Source: Cytophagaceae bacterium (GTDB lineage: Bacteria; Bacteroidota; Bacteroidia; Cytophagales; Flexibacteraceae). From it: DNA of 41,827 bases. The position numbers and the translations under genes are program-made. Shown in pieces: positions 17,379-25,542 of this stretch. How positions within the stretch are numbered: the first letter of the stretch is position 1; the number at the start of each line of letters is the position of its first letter. The stretch lies in assembly GCA_027485575.1 (NCBI GenBank), contig JAIXQU010000156.1:1-41827 (forward strand), read 5' to 3'. A model generated the notes under the pieces. It ran no database searches and had not been told where the DNA came from. It saw only the letters and a program-made list of their open reading frames with translations.

Positions 17379-17807
17379 TTAAAGACCTATGGCAGGCCTT
17401 GAAGTCCGGTGGGCTACCCCTCTGAAAAGACCAACTATTTCAGCCTTCCCTTCCTTTTTGATTTCAATGTCATAGAGCCCGGATGATTTGGTCAAATTCA
17501 ATTCTTTGCTTTCGGCAACCAGAACCTCACCTAAAACTGCTGTTGCAGGAAAACTAATAGAGGCCTGAAGAGAAACACTTAACATTCCTTTTGAATTGAT
17601 AGCAAAGGCGAAACAGCTGTCTGCCAGAGAAAACGATATTCCACCATGAAGGATGCCAAATCCATTGAGCATTTCTTTTCTTACAACCATTCTCAATCTG
17701 CAAAAGCCCGGGCTAACTTCCATGATTTCAATGCCGAGCCATTGGCTAAAGAAATCTGTTTCCATCATTTTTGAAACAACCAAATGTGCCTGTTCTGATT
17801 CTGACAT
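17379..17807 (-). CDS. PaaI-family hotdog thioesterase
   Basis: Acyl-CoA thioesterase of the hotdog fold, 142 aa, the usual family length. Key motif: LNGFGILHGGISFSLADSCF, matching the PaaI pattern (N-x-x-G-x-x-HGG-x-x-x-x-LAD), where the Asn, His-Gly-Gly and Asp/Glu form the active site. The next strands (SVSLQASISFPATA, GEVLVAESKEL, YDIEIKKEGKAEIVGLFRGVAHR) follow the hotdog order. It starts 20 nt after the inositol monophosphatase stop on the same strand, so the two are likely cotranscribed. PaaI proper acts in phenylacetate breakdown, but no paa genes are here, so the substrate is open. Confidence 0.85.
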   Translation of the reverse strand: MSESEQAHLVVSKMMETDFFSQWLGIEIMEVSPGFCRLRMVVRKEMLNGFGILHGGISFSLADSCFAFAINSKGMLSVSLQASISFPATAVLGEVLVAESKELNLTKSSGLYDIEIKKEGKAEIVGLFRGVAHRTSRPAIGL

Positions 17808-17827
17808 TGGATAAATATTTATAATAA

Positions 17828-18658
17828 TCAGATTTCTTTAAACCATTCCTTTTGAATTTCAGGAAGTAATTCACCATGAACCGGTCCGGCTGCGACAATT
17901 TGCCGGCCATAAACTGCATTTGTCCCGCCATTGAAATCGGTTACTTTTCCTCCCGCTTCCTGGACGATACAAATCCCCGCAGCTACATCCCAGGGACTTA
18001 AATTATATTCAAAAAATCCTTCAAAGATGCCGCAAGCCACATACACCAAATCTATTGCTGCAGAACCCAATCTTCGCAATCCATGAGACTTTCGCATCAG
18101 ATTGTGAATTACATTCAGATAGGCGTGAATTTTATCAAATTCAAAGTATGGAAATCCGGTGGCCAAAAGACTTTCACCTAGTTTCGAAACCGGACTGACT
18201 GCTATTTTTTCACCATTACACCAGGCGCCCCCACCCTGCCATGCATAAAAAGTCTGTTGGTTGGGAACATGGACCACTACACCAAGAATTGGTGAACCCT
18301 TGTAAACCAATCCAATAGAAATGGAATAAACAGGAACTTTGTGCACAAAATTGGTGGTACCGTCCAAAGGGTCAATAATCCAAACCAAATCTGCCGAATC
18401 TTTGGCTCCGCTTTCTACCGTTCCTTCTTCTGTTTGAAATCCGGCTTGGGGTAAAATGGACTTGCAAGCGGCCACAATCTGCATTTCGGCTTCCCTATCA
18501 ACATAGGAAACAAGGTCATTAAAACCCTTGTAAACCACGGAAGAGTTGGTGAACTTTTGGTTTTCGGTACGTAGAAAAATTGAAACTTTCTCAGCAGCTT
18601 CACAAACCATTCTGCAAATTTCAGGCAGTTGATTTTGTATTTGAATTGGTATTTGCAT
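17828..18658 (-). CDS. suhB: Inositol-1-monophosphatase family protein
   Basis: Mg2+- and Li+-type phosphatase of the IMPase/FBPase superfamily. All metal-site motifs are present: FQTEEGTVESG (first acidic ligand), WIIDPLDGTTNFVH (the Asp-x-x-Asp-Gly-Thr core) and SPWDVAAG (last Asp). An ATG 48 nt further upstream is in frame, but starting at 18658 (MQIPIQIQNQL) gives 276 aa and matches the family's usual beginning. The substrate could be inositol phosphate or a related sugar phosphate; SuhB in enterobacteria also joins rRNA antitermination complexes. The gene lies between nuoM (74 nt upstream) and the thioesterase. Confidence 0.92.
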   Translation of the reverse strand: MQIPIQIQNQLPEICRMVCEAAEKVSIFLRTENQKFTNSSVVYKGFNDLVSYVDREAEMQIVAACKSILPQAGFQTEEGTVESGAKDSADLVWIIDPLDGTTNFVHKVPVYSISIGLVYKGSPILGVVVHVPNQQTFYAWQGGGAWCNGEKIAVSPVSKLGESLLATGFPYFEFDKIHAYLNVIHNLMRKSHGLRRLGSAAIDLVYVACGIFEGFFEYNLSPWDVAAGICIVQEAGGKVTDFNGGTNAVYGRQIVAAGPVHGELLPEIQKEWFKEI

Positions 18659-18732
18659 TCTGTTCAAAGTGTTAAAACCAAAATAATGAAGGATAAAACT
18701 GGCCACATGGGAAGACGATTACTGCCATCAAC

Positions 18733-20439
18733 TCATTTGCCTTCCACAATAAGGGTTAATCTCTCAATGGCTGGATTGATATATTCCAAAAGAAGCTGGG
18801 GATAAACTCCGAATATGACGGCTAAAGCCAGTAATGGAGTGAGCATGACATATTCCCTGATGGTCAGATCTTTCATCAAATCCTGAATGGATTTATCCTT
18901 CACCCAAAAAACACCGAAAAACATCTTTCTGGCGGTATACAAATAATAGGCAGCCGAAAGAAACAAGCCTGAAGTGGAAAGAATGGCTACTACCCTGGGA
19001 ATATTCTGGTTAAAACCGGCTGATTTAAAGGCACCTAAAATAACGAGTATTTCTGCAATAAATCCTGAAAACCCCGGAATTCCCATACTGGCAAAAAAAG
19101 CAAGCATGGCAAAAACCACAAAAACAGGCATGGGTTGGACCAAACCTGTAAAGTTATCTCTATGCCGGTCATGTGCTCTATCGTAAATTACACCTACCAA
19201 TAGAAACAAAAGTGGAGAAATGATGCCATGAGATAATGTTTGGAACAAAGAACCGCTAAGTCCTTCAGCGGTAAGTGCTGCAAAACCCAAAACTACATAC
19301 CCCATGTGGGACACGGAAGAATAGGCGACAAGCCTTTTCAAATCACTCGACCCCAGGGCGTTGAGGGCACCGTAAATCAAAGAGATAAGACCAATTACTG
19401 AAAGGGGAAAGGCGTATTGAACCACCAAATCAGGAAAAACCGGAAGGACAATTCTAAGCAAGCCATAAGCCCCCACTTTTAATAATAACCCAGCCAAAAC
19501 AACAGAAACTGCCGTTGGGGCTTCCACGTGCGCATCGGGCAACCAGGTGTGAAAAGGAATAGCAGGCAATTTGATTAAAAAACCAAGGGTAATCATGAAA
19601 AATCCCCAATTCCTCACTGGAATTCCCCAAAGCAAAGATTCAGATTCGAAGGAAAGGATGGAATATGGAATAAGATTGCTTTCATCTGAAAGATAGGGAA
19701 TAGAAAAAGTATGAACAATTTGTTCTACAGGGATACTTCCTGTTGCAAGCAATTGTTGAATTTCAAATACTATCTCACTGGTTAAAACATCACCTGTTTT
19801 CATCAATCCAAAGTTGACAGCCGTTTCAACCGGATCGATCATGGACATGTAAAGTGCAATCATGGTCATGAGAATGAACACGGAACCTGCAAGGGTGTAT
19901 AAAAAGAATTTTACAGCAGCGTATTCTTTTCTTGGTCCACCCCAAAGCCCGATGAGAAAAAACATGGGCAAAAGCATGAACTCAAAAAAGATGAAGAACA
20001 AAAAGAAATCGAGGGCCAGAAAACACCCGACAATACTTCCTGCCATTAAAAGAAAACTCAAAACATAGCCTTTGACACGGGATTCGATGGTCCATGAACT
20101 AATAGACGCGACCCATAAAACCATCGCGGTAAGTCCAAGGAGGCACAGATTCATCCCGTCAACACCGACCAGATAGTCAATAGAAAGGGTGCCATAAGCC
20201 TGAAGATTAAGGGTAATCCAATCCACTTTTTCAACCAATTGATAACCCATCCAGGTTTGTTTGAAAGTGAGGCCGGGGTCGTATCTAAGAAAAGCATATC
20301 CGCAGAAAATCGCCAGAACAGACATGCTGAAAACCAAAATAGACTTGAGCAATTTGGTCATTCCTGAAGGTACAAGCATGACAAAAAATGCCATTAGGAA
20401 TGGCCATAACAATATGTAGCTAAGTAGATTATTGCTCAT
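18733..20439 (-). CDS. nuoM: NADH-quinone oxidoreductase subunit M
   Basis: Proton-pumping membrane subunit of respiratory complex I, related to Mrp antiporters. The 568-aa protein has about 14 membrane segments. Signatures: FFEFMLLPMFFLIGLWGG with the conserved membrane Glu, the pumping Lys region, and LPDAHVEAPTAVSVVLAGLL. A polar loop of roughly 60 residues before the central helix (DVLTSEIVFEIQQLLATG, PYLSDESNLIPYS) makes it longer than the about 500-aa E. coli form. The start was chosen at 20439 (MSNNLLSY), three codons below the longest frame, because a -7 element sits right before it. No other nuo gene adjoins it; nuoD is 14 kb away in the cox operon. Confidence 0.95.
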   Translation of the reverse strand: MSNNLLSYILLWPFLMAFFVMLVPSGMTKLLKSILVFSMSVLAIFCGYAFLRYDPGLTFKQTWMGYQLVEKVDWITLNLQAYGTLSIDYLVGVDGMNLCLLGLTAMVLWVASISSWTIESRVKGYVLSFLLMAGSIVGCFLALDFFLFFIFFEFMLLPMFFLIGLWGGPRKEYAAVKFFLYTLAGSVFILMTMIALYMSMIDPVETAVNFGLMKTGDVLTSEIVFEIQQLLATGSIPVEQIVHTFSIPYLSDESNLIPYSILSFESESLLWGIPVRNWGFFMITLGFLIKLPAIPFHTWLPDAHVEAPTAVSVVLAGLLLKVGAYGLLRIVLPVFPDLVVQYAFPLSVIGLISLIYGALNALGSSDLKRLVAYSSVSHMGYVVLGFAALTAEGLSGSLFQTLSHGIISPLLFLLVGVIYDRAHDRHRDNFTGLVQPMPVFVVFAMLAFFASMGIPGFSGFIAEILVILGAFKSAGFNQNIPRVVAILSTSGLFLSAAYYLYTARKMFFGVFWVKDKSIQDLMKDLTIREYVMLTPLLALAVIFGVYPQLLLEYINPAIERLTLIVEGK

Positions 20440-20445
20440 GCGGGG

Positions 20446-20453
20446 CAAATATG
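20446..20453 (-). promoter_or_regulatory. Candidate -7 element of nuoM, near-leaderless
   Basis: Minus-strand CATATTTG, one mismatch from TAnnTTTG, then CCCCGC and the ATG. The arrangement TTTGCCCCGyATG is the same as before the gene at 3778. The -33 site is weak (TTC at 19 nt). Confidence 0.35.
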
Positions 20454-20631
20454 GCTGAGAATTGCCAAAAATGAAGGATTTTGGATGGAAGGAACTATAT
20501 TTTTATTGAACATGGAATTGAAACGGACGAAATTTTTGAAGGATAAAAGAGTCCGAAATTCAGCCAGTTCAATAGAATTGAAATGGTTCAGTGCCGAAAT
20601 TATTAAATTGTTGTATCTCAATTTATCCATT

Positions 20632-21909
20632 TTAACCGGCGTCTCTGGCAAGCATGTGGCCCCGATGGGCATCCAACTTCAAAAAGATAAACAACAGGAT
20701 TGTAAATGACCAAAGCGATGAACCTCCATAGCTGATGAATGGAAGTGGAATTCCAATTACGGGCATCAAACCAACCGTCATTCCAATGTTGATGGTAAAA
20801 TGAAAAAAGAGAATGGCGGCAACTGAATAGCCATATACCCGGCTGAATTTCAGCTTTTGTCTATCCGCCAGAAAAACCAACCGCCACAACATTCCCAAAA
20901 ACAAACCGCAAACCACAAGAGAGCCTATCCAACCAAATTCCTCTCCTATGGTGCAGAAGATAAAATCCGTGCTTTGCTCGGGAACGAAGTTGAATTTGGT
21001 TTGGGTTCCTTCCAGATATCCTTTACCAAAAAAACCACCGGAACCAATGGCATTTTTAGATTGCGTAACATTCCAACCCACTCCAAGTGGGTCGATGTTG
21101 GGATTGACAAGAACCTTGATCCGGTTTTGCTGGTGGGGTTGAAGGACATCGTTGATGAAATAGTTGGCACCAATAACAACCCCACAAACCACCAAAGCGA
21201 TGACGACAAGAGCGATGATGTTGTTCAACGTCTTATCAATCAGAAAGAAGAAAACCACCGCAAGGATGCCAATGATGACCAGCAGCCAGGTTTGGGGTAT
21301 AATCAAAGTGAGAACAAAAAGGAAAACAACGCCTACACCCAGATTTGGAATCCAGGGAGGCAAACCTTCCCTGAAAAGAGGAATAATAAATGCACTGAAA
21401 ACCAAGGTGCTACCTGTATCATTCTGAAGCAGAATGAGGATAGCAGGTACGCCGATGATGGCAGCAGCACGGTATAAATCTGGCCAGCGGTCCAATCTTA
21501 TCAGCGGATTGCTCAGGTATTTTGACAAGGCCAGGGCCGCCGCAAATTTTGCAAACTCAGAAGGCTGAACCCCAAAGCTACCTACGCCCAGCCAGGACTT
21601 GGAACCTGCCACAGTTTTTCCGATACCCAGTACGGCCACCAAAACCAGCAATACAGCCCCATATATAAAATAGCTAAAGATGTCGTAAAACTTATAATCT
21701 GTTGCCATAATGAGGATTATAAGCACAGAAGAGGTTCCGATAAAAAGAAGTTGCCTTCCAGAACTGATGGATAAATCCCAGGGAGGAAGATTGGCATTGA
21801 CATCCAATTCAGATGCATAGATGGTCAGCCAGCCCAGGAAAAGCAGGGCCATGTACATAAAAAGTAAGGGTAAGTCAATGGTTCTTACCAGCTTTTCGTC
21901 CCTTGCCAT
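20632..21909 (-). CDS. rodA: Rod-shape peptidoglycan polymerase RodA
   Basis: SEDS-family glycosyltransferase that polymerises lipid II for cell elongation, working with PBP2. The 425-aa protein has about ten membrane helices and SEDS motifs: GVGSFGVQPSEFAKFAAALAL, QNDTGSTLVF, FVPEQSTDFIFCTIGEEFGW with the conserved acidic residues of the large extracellular loop, and GIPLPFISYGGSSLW. The start overlaps the 3' end of mrdA by 35 nt, so the two are translationally coupled and make a 1:1 enzyme pair. The 183-nt gap downstream to nuoM holds nothing but a possible nuoM promoter. Confidence 0.95.
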   Translation of the reverse strand: MARDEKLVRTIDLPLLFMYMALLFLGWLTIYASELDVNANLPPWDLSISSGRQLLFIGTSSVLIILIMATDYKFYDIFSYFIYGAVLLVLVAVLGIGKTVAGSKSWLGVGSFGVQPSEFAKFAAALALSKYLSNPLIRLDRWPDLYRAAAIIGVPAILILLQNDTGSTLVFSAFIIPLFREGLPPWIPNLGVGVVFLFVLTLIIPQTWLLVIIGILAVVFFFLIDKTLNNIIALVVIALVVCGVVIGANYFINDVLQPHQQNRIKVLVNPNIDPLGVGWNVTQSKNAIGSGGFFGKGYLEGTQTKFNFVPEQSTDFIFCTIGEEFGWIGSLVVCGLFLGMLWRLVFLADRQKLKFSRVYGYSVAAILFFHFTINIGMTVGLMPVIGIPLPFISYGGSSLWSFTILLFIFLKLDAHRGHMLARDAG

Positions 21910-23749
21910 TGTCTTCTTTTTCTGTTGTGTCTTTGTGGATAAAGTCTCTGGTCAACATATGGTCGTAGAGGTTTTTCCGGTTTATGGTATCATTCAGGTA
22001 TTTTTCGACCATCAATGTAGCAATGGGAGCAGCCACAAAGCCACCAAAGCCTGAGTTCTCTACCACGGTGGCAACTGCAATCTGTGGATTATCCATTGGG
22101 GCAAAGCAAATAAAAATGGAATGGTCTTTTCCATGCGGATTTTGAGCGGTACCGGTTTTGCCGCAAATGGTCAAAGATTTCATCCTTGCCTGGCTCCAGA
22201 CTGTTCCTTGCTGAACGGCCCATCGCATGCCGGTAATGACGGCTTCAAAATGTTCAGGCTTTATTTTGGTGACATGCTTTTCTTTGTACTGCGGCAAGGG
22301 TTCTCCTTTATCCCCAATCTTTCTTACAAAATGAGGCGTGTAATAGTAACCCCTGTTTGCCAGTATGCAAGCCATGTTTGCCATGTGCAACGGACTTAAG
22401 CCCAGCTCCCCCTGACCGATGGACAAGGAGTAAACATTGGAATACTTCCAGTGTTTTTCTCCATAGATTCTGTCATAATAGGCAACCGTTCTGAGGATGC
22501 CTTTCTTTTCGCTTGGCATGTCTATGCCTAATTTCTGACCTATTCCAAAACTGGTCATGTAATCACGCCATTTCTCGAAACCAATCCGGGTATCGAGGAA
22601 GGTATTGCCACTCTTGTTTTGATTGAGAATCTTCCGGTAAACCTGCAGGTAATAGGGATTGCAACTCCACTGAATGGATTGCCGGAGATTGCAGGGTTGC
22701 GGATGTGGGTGGCAGTGCACAACATCCTGAATGCAACTCCAGGTGGTGTTAGAATCTATAACGCCTTCCTGCAATGCAGTAAGGGCTTGCAATGTTTTAA
22801 AGATAGAGCCGGGAGGATAAGGCGCCATCATAGCCCGATTAAAAAGTGGCTTTAAAGGGTCCTGCTGCAAGGCCATGTAATTTTTTGAAAACTCCCTGCC
22901 TCTGAGCAAATTCGGGTCATAAGTGGGTGATGAAACCATGGCCAGAATTTCTCCTGTTTTGGGCTCGATACAAATGATAGAACCTTTTTTATTGACCATC
23001 AATTCTTCGCCAAACTTCTGCAATTCCAAATCCAGAGAAGAATGGAGATTTTCACCACGGATGGCTGAGGTATCGTATATTCCACCTTTGTATTGCCCTT
23101 TCTGGATGCCATTGACATCCACCATCATAAATTTCACTCCTCTGCGCCCCCGGAGATTTTCTTCATAGAAGTTTTCCAGTCCGGCAATTCCGATATAATC
23201 GCCTGATTTGTAATAGTTATTTCCTTCTGCTTTGTATTTGTCTAACCTTCCGGCAGAGATTTCTCCAATATACCCAAGGGCAACACCCATGCTTTTGTGG
23301 TCGTATCCTCTCACAGTCCGGGGAGAAATGAAGAATCCCGGGAAATCGATGAGCTGATCCTGGATTTTAGCAAACTCGGTATGACTTAGTTGTTTGATAA
23401 ACGGGGAAGGCTTAACCTTGGAGTACTTCCTGGCTGCCGTCATGGTGAGGATGAACTCTTCTTTTGGAATGCTGAACAGTTGGCAAAACCGGAGGGTATC
23501 CATGTTTTTCTTCACCTCTTTGGGCAGCACCATGACATCGTAAACGGGAATGTTGTAGACACATATTTTCCCCTTTCTGTCATAGATTATTCCCCGGTAT
23601 GGATATTCTACTATCCGCTGCAAGGAGATGTTGGCTGCTGCTTCTTTGTAGCTGTCATCGATTACCTGCATATAAAACAGCCTCACTATAAAAGTGAATG
23701 CGACCAGTATGAAAATAAAAATGATGACCCTTTGCCTGCTATCGAACAT
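21875..23749 (-). CDS. mrdA: Penicillin-binding protein 2
   Basis: Monofunctional class B transpeptidase that cross-links peptidoglycan during elongation. The 624-aa protein has an N-terminal membrane anchor (VIIFIFILVAFTFIVRLFY), a pedestal domain (residues about 40-235, with GGIYDTSAIRGENLHSSLD at its end) and the transpeptidase domain with SxxK = Ser315-IF-Lys318, SxN = Ser362-Cys-Asn364 and KTG = Lys531. Between SxxK and SxN lies a Cys/His cluster (Cys339, Asp342, His345, Cys346, His347, His349, Cys353) where E. coli PBP2 binds zinc. It overlaps rodA by 35 nt. A perfect -7 box lies upstream. The mreBCD genes that often precede it are not adjacent here; the 684 bases upstream hold no gene. 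Confidence 0.96.
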   Translation of the reverse strand: MFDSRQRVIIFIFILVAFTFIVRLFYMQVIDDSYKEAAANISLQRIVEYPYRGIIYDRKGKICVYNIPVYDVMVLPKEVKKNMDTLRFCQLFSIPKEEFILTMTAARKYSKVKPSPFIKQLSHTEFAKIQDQLIDFPGFFISPRTVRGYDHKSMGVALGYIGEISAGRLDKYKAEGNNYYKSGDYIGIAGLENFYEENLRGRRGVKFMMVDVNGIQKGQYKGGIYDTSAIRGENLHSSLDLELQKFGEELMVNKKGSIICIEPKTGEILAMVSSPTYDPNLLRGREFSKNYMALQQDPLKPLFNRAMMAPYPPGSIFKTLQALTALQEGVIDSNTTWSCIQDVVHCHPHPQPCNLRQSIQWSCNPYYLQVYRKILNQNKSGNTFLDTRIGFEKWRDYMTSFGIGQKLGIDMPSEKKGILRTVAYYDRIYGEKHWKYSNVYSLSIGQGELGLSPLHMANMACILANRGYYYTPHFVRKIGDKGEPLPQYKEKHVTKIKPEHFEAVITGMRWAVQQGTVWSQARMKSLTICGKTGTAQNPHGKDHSIFICFAPMDNPQIAVATVVENSGFGGFVAAPIATLMVEKYLNDTINRKNLYDHMLTRDFIHKDTTEKEDNGKGRKAGKNH

Positions 23750-23759
23750 AATCCAGAGG

Positions 23760-23767
23760 CAAAAATA
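23760..23767 (-). promoter_or_regulatory. -7 promoter element of mrdA-rodA
   Basis: Minus-strand TATTTTTG, a perfect TAnnTTTG, ten bases before the mrdA ATG. No clear -33 TTTG at 19-20 nt. Confidence 0.5.
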
Positions 23768-24433
23768 GGAAATGAAAAACGGGGTTTTGTTTATTTTTAA
23801 ATCTGATGGAATAAGTTTTACAGGTTACCCAATGGATTGATGAATCTGAATGGCAATTGAATCGAAAAACACTTATCACAGACCTATTTTAGGTTTGCCG
23901 GATTTGAATGAAGTGGAACAGAAGTTTTCCTAAATATTTTTCCTGAAGTGAAGGAAAGCAGCCTTGAAATAATGCAATTGGGCAAAAACTAATTTGGGCA
24001 AACAGCAGACATAAATTCATCCTAAGATTTGCCAGTCTTAAAAAGGCAAGCAATATTCAAAAAATACAAAATCAGATTTTTGCCTGAATTATGGGCTTGT
24101 AAAAATTGGACTTGGTTTGAAATGAACCTTTCGGATAACCCTTTTCCAAAAGCGTTACAGCCTACTATGGATTTGAATCGTTATTGAGGAGATTTGATGG
24201 ATTTTTAGTATCGAAAAAAATCACCCGGTTCAGTAAAGTATGGTAAAATAACAGCAACTCTGGCTCACAAGCTGCAGTTGATGTTCAAAATATAATTTGC
24301 CATTGGCGCCTTCCTGCCATAATTTTGATTTTCAAATAGATAAACAAACATCAACTAAATAAGAGCATCGAGCCTTAAAACTCTAAATTCAGAACTGTAA
24401 ACTCTAAACTGTAAACTCTAAACCCCCAAAGCC
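23768..24433. other. Gene-free stretch of about 670 bases
   Basis: No reading frame of protein quality on either strand and no terminator. Base composition is like other spacers. It ends with a short tandem repeat before the MNT gene. It could be the eroded remains of an older gene, but I can name none. Confidence 0.45.
24379..24422 (+). repeat. Short tandem repeat AACTGTAAACTCTA
   Basis: Two perfect 14-bp units (24393-24406, 24407-24420) with partial copies on both sides, about 12 nt before the mntA start codon. It may be the leader of the toxin-antitoxin transcript or a target for its autoregulation. Confidence 0.7.
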
Positions 24434-24757
24434 ATGTACATAGACCAATACATAGCCAATCACAAAGATGAATTTCGATTTTTATGCCAGACCTATAAGG
24501 TAAATACTTTGTATGCATTGGGCTCCTCTACCAGGCTGGATTTTAATCCTTTGGCCAGTGATATAGACCTTTTGGTAATCATAGACGAAGAAGATCCGAT
24601 AGAGCGGGGCAATCTTTTGTTGGGCATTTGGGCCAAAATGGAAACCTTCTTTAATCGCAAAGTCGATTTACTTACTTTCGATTCCATGCGCAATCCCATT
24701 TTGAGAAAGGCCGTTGACCGCGACAAAGTGAAAATTTATGACCGAGCAAACGATTAA
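24434..24757 (+). CDS. mntA: MntA-type nucleotidyltransferase antitoxin (MNT domain)
   Basis: Minimal nucleotidyltransferase of 107 aa. The catalytic signature is complete: Gly30-Ser31, then Asp43-x-Asp45 in ASDIDLLV, with a third carboxylate at Asp78 (KVDLL). In the HepT-MntA family, MntA transfers AMP units from ATP onto a tyrosine of the HEPN ribonuclease HepT and thereby silences it. The stop codon overlaps the start of the HEPN reading frame by 20 nt, the usual two-gene layout (here antitoxin first). The gene shows no damage, although its partner does. Confidence 0.9.
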   Translation: MYIDQYIANHKDEFRFLCQTYKVNTLYALGSSTRLDFNPLASDIDLLVIIDEEDPIERGNLLLGIWAKMETFFNRKVDLLTFDSMRNPILRKAVDRDKVKIYDRAND

Positions 24758-25077
24758 ACATCTCACAGACATTAGTCAAGCCATAACCTTGATCGAATCC
24801 TTTACTGCGGATGTTTCAGATTTTGAAGTCTATAGATCTGACCCAAAGACCAGAAGTGCCGTAGAAAGGCAATTGGAAATCATTGGTGAAGCAGCCAACA
24901 AACTGGATAAATTGGAATCAAATGTCAAATTGGTGCATAGCAGCCAAATGATAAGCCTAAGGAACAGACTTATACATGCCCTATGACAGCATAGACGATG
25001 CCATAGTCTGGGCCATCATAAAGCGGCATATTCCAATGCTAAAGGAGGAAATTTCACCTATTTTGAAGCAGTTATAA
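24738..25077 (+). pseudogene. hepT: Frameshifted HepT (HEPN ribonuclease toxin)
   Basis: The frame from 24738 encodes 82 aa with a HEPN fold (RSAVERQLEIIGEAANKL) and reaches the RNase motif Arg75-Asn-Arg-Leu-Ile-His80-Ala81, then reads CTA TGA and stops. Skipping one C of the CCC at 24979-24981 restores TAT GAC AGC and continues for 31 more codons (YDSIDDAIVWAIIKRHIPML...) to a TAA at 25075-25077, giving a normal 112-aa HepT. The extra base therefore falls exactly at the Tyr of the RX4HXY motif, the residue AMPylated by MntA, and removes the last helix. The predicted product is a truncated, probably unstable or inactive toxin. A sequencing error in the C run is the main alternative. Confidence 0.85.
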
Positions 25078-25213
25078 AGACATTAGATGAATGAAAGCGA
25101 TAGCAAACGATTGGTCAGATACCATTAAAAAGACAGTATCTGAAAATGCTTTGAATTTGATTGGTTTCATTAATTTAAGCTTCCTATTATCATAAATTTT
25201 AATAATTCAGAAA

Positions 25214-25417
25214 ATGATACAAACCACAGTCTTAGATGTGGTCAATGAAAATGCACTCAGGCTTTTACGTGATTTGGAATTGCTACATTTGATTAGAATT
25301 CATAAAAAGTAAAATCAAGAAATAGAAACCAAGCCAAGCCTGAAAGGCCGAATGAGCAAACAAAGCCATACAGAAATTGATAGCCAGTTAAATGAACTTC
25401 GAAACGGATGGGAGTAA
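25214..25417 (+). pseudogene. Small antitoxin-like gene with in-frame stop
   Basis: A 67-codon frame beginning MIQTTVLDVVNENALRLLRD and ending LNELRNGWE, interrupted by one TAA at codon 33 (25310-25312). Both halves are in the same frame and together resemble a Bacteroidota family of about 70-aa addiction antitoxins (pattern: TTVL...NALKLLxDLExLxLI, ending in RxxWE). I recall this family by pattern only. No RelE- or PIN-type toxin follows. With the damaged hepT just upstream it suggests a decaying toxin-antitoxin locus. The 130 bases between the two hold nothing recognisable. Confidence 0.6.
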
Positions 25418-25486
25418 ATTACCTCAGTTTTCACATTTTTTTGAACACTAACTCTCAATAAGAAATTTTAATTCAATATCCGGGAT

Positions 25487-25519
25487 AAAAAAATGCCCCT
25501 GCAAGACAGGAGCATTTTA
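25487..25519 (-). terminator. Terminator of the beta-helix lipoprotein gene
   Basis: AAAATGCcCCTG (25490-25501) with CAGGaGCATTTT (25507-25518), one mismatch, 5-nt loop; on the minus strand the stem runs into T7. Confidence 0.75.
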
Positions 25520-25542
25520 GTAGTCAATAAAGCTAGTAAAAA

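Noticed and set aside
20857-21477. 206-codon plus-strand frame
   Set aside because: It lies fully antisense to rodA, has a composition typical of a shadow frame and no recognisable domain.
24979-24981. Programmed frameshift in hepT
   Set aside because: A CCC triplet without a slippery heptamer or downstream structure is not a known frameshift signal; a mutation or read error is simpler.
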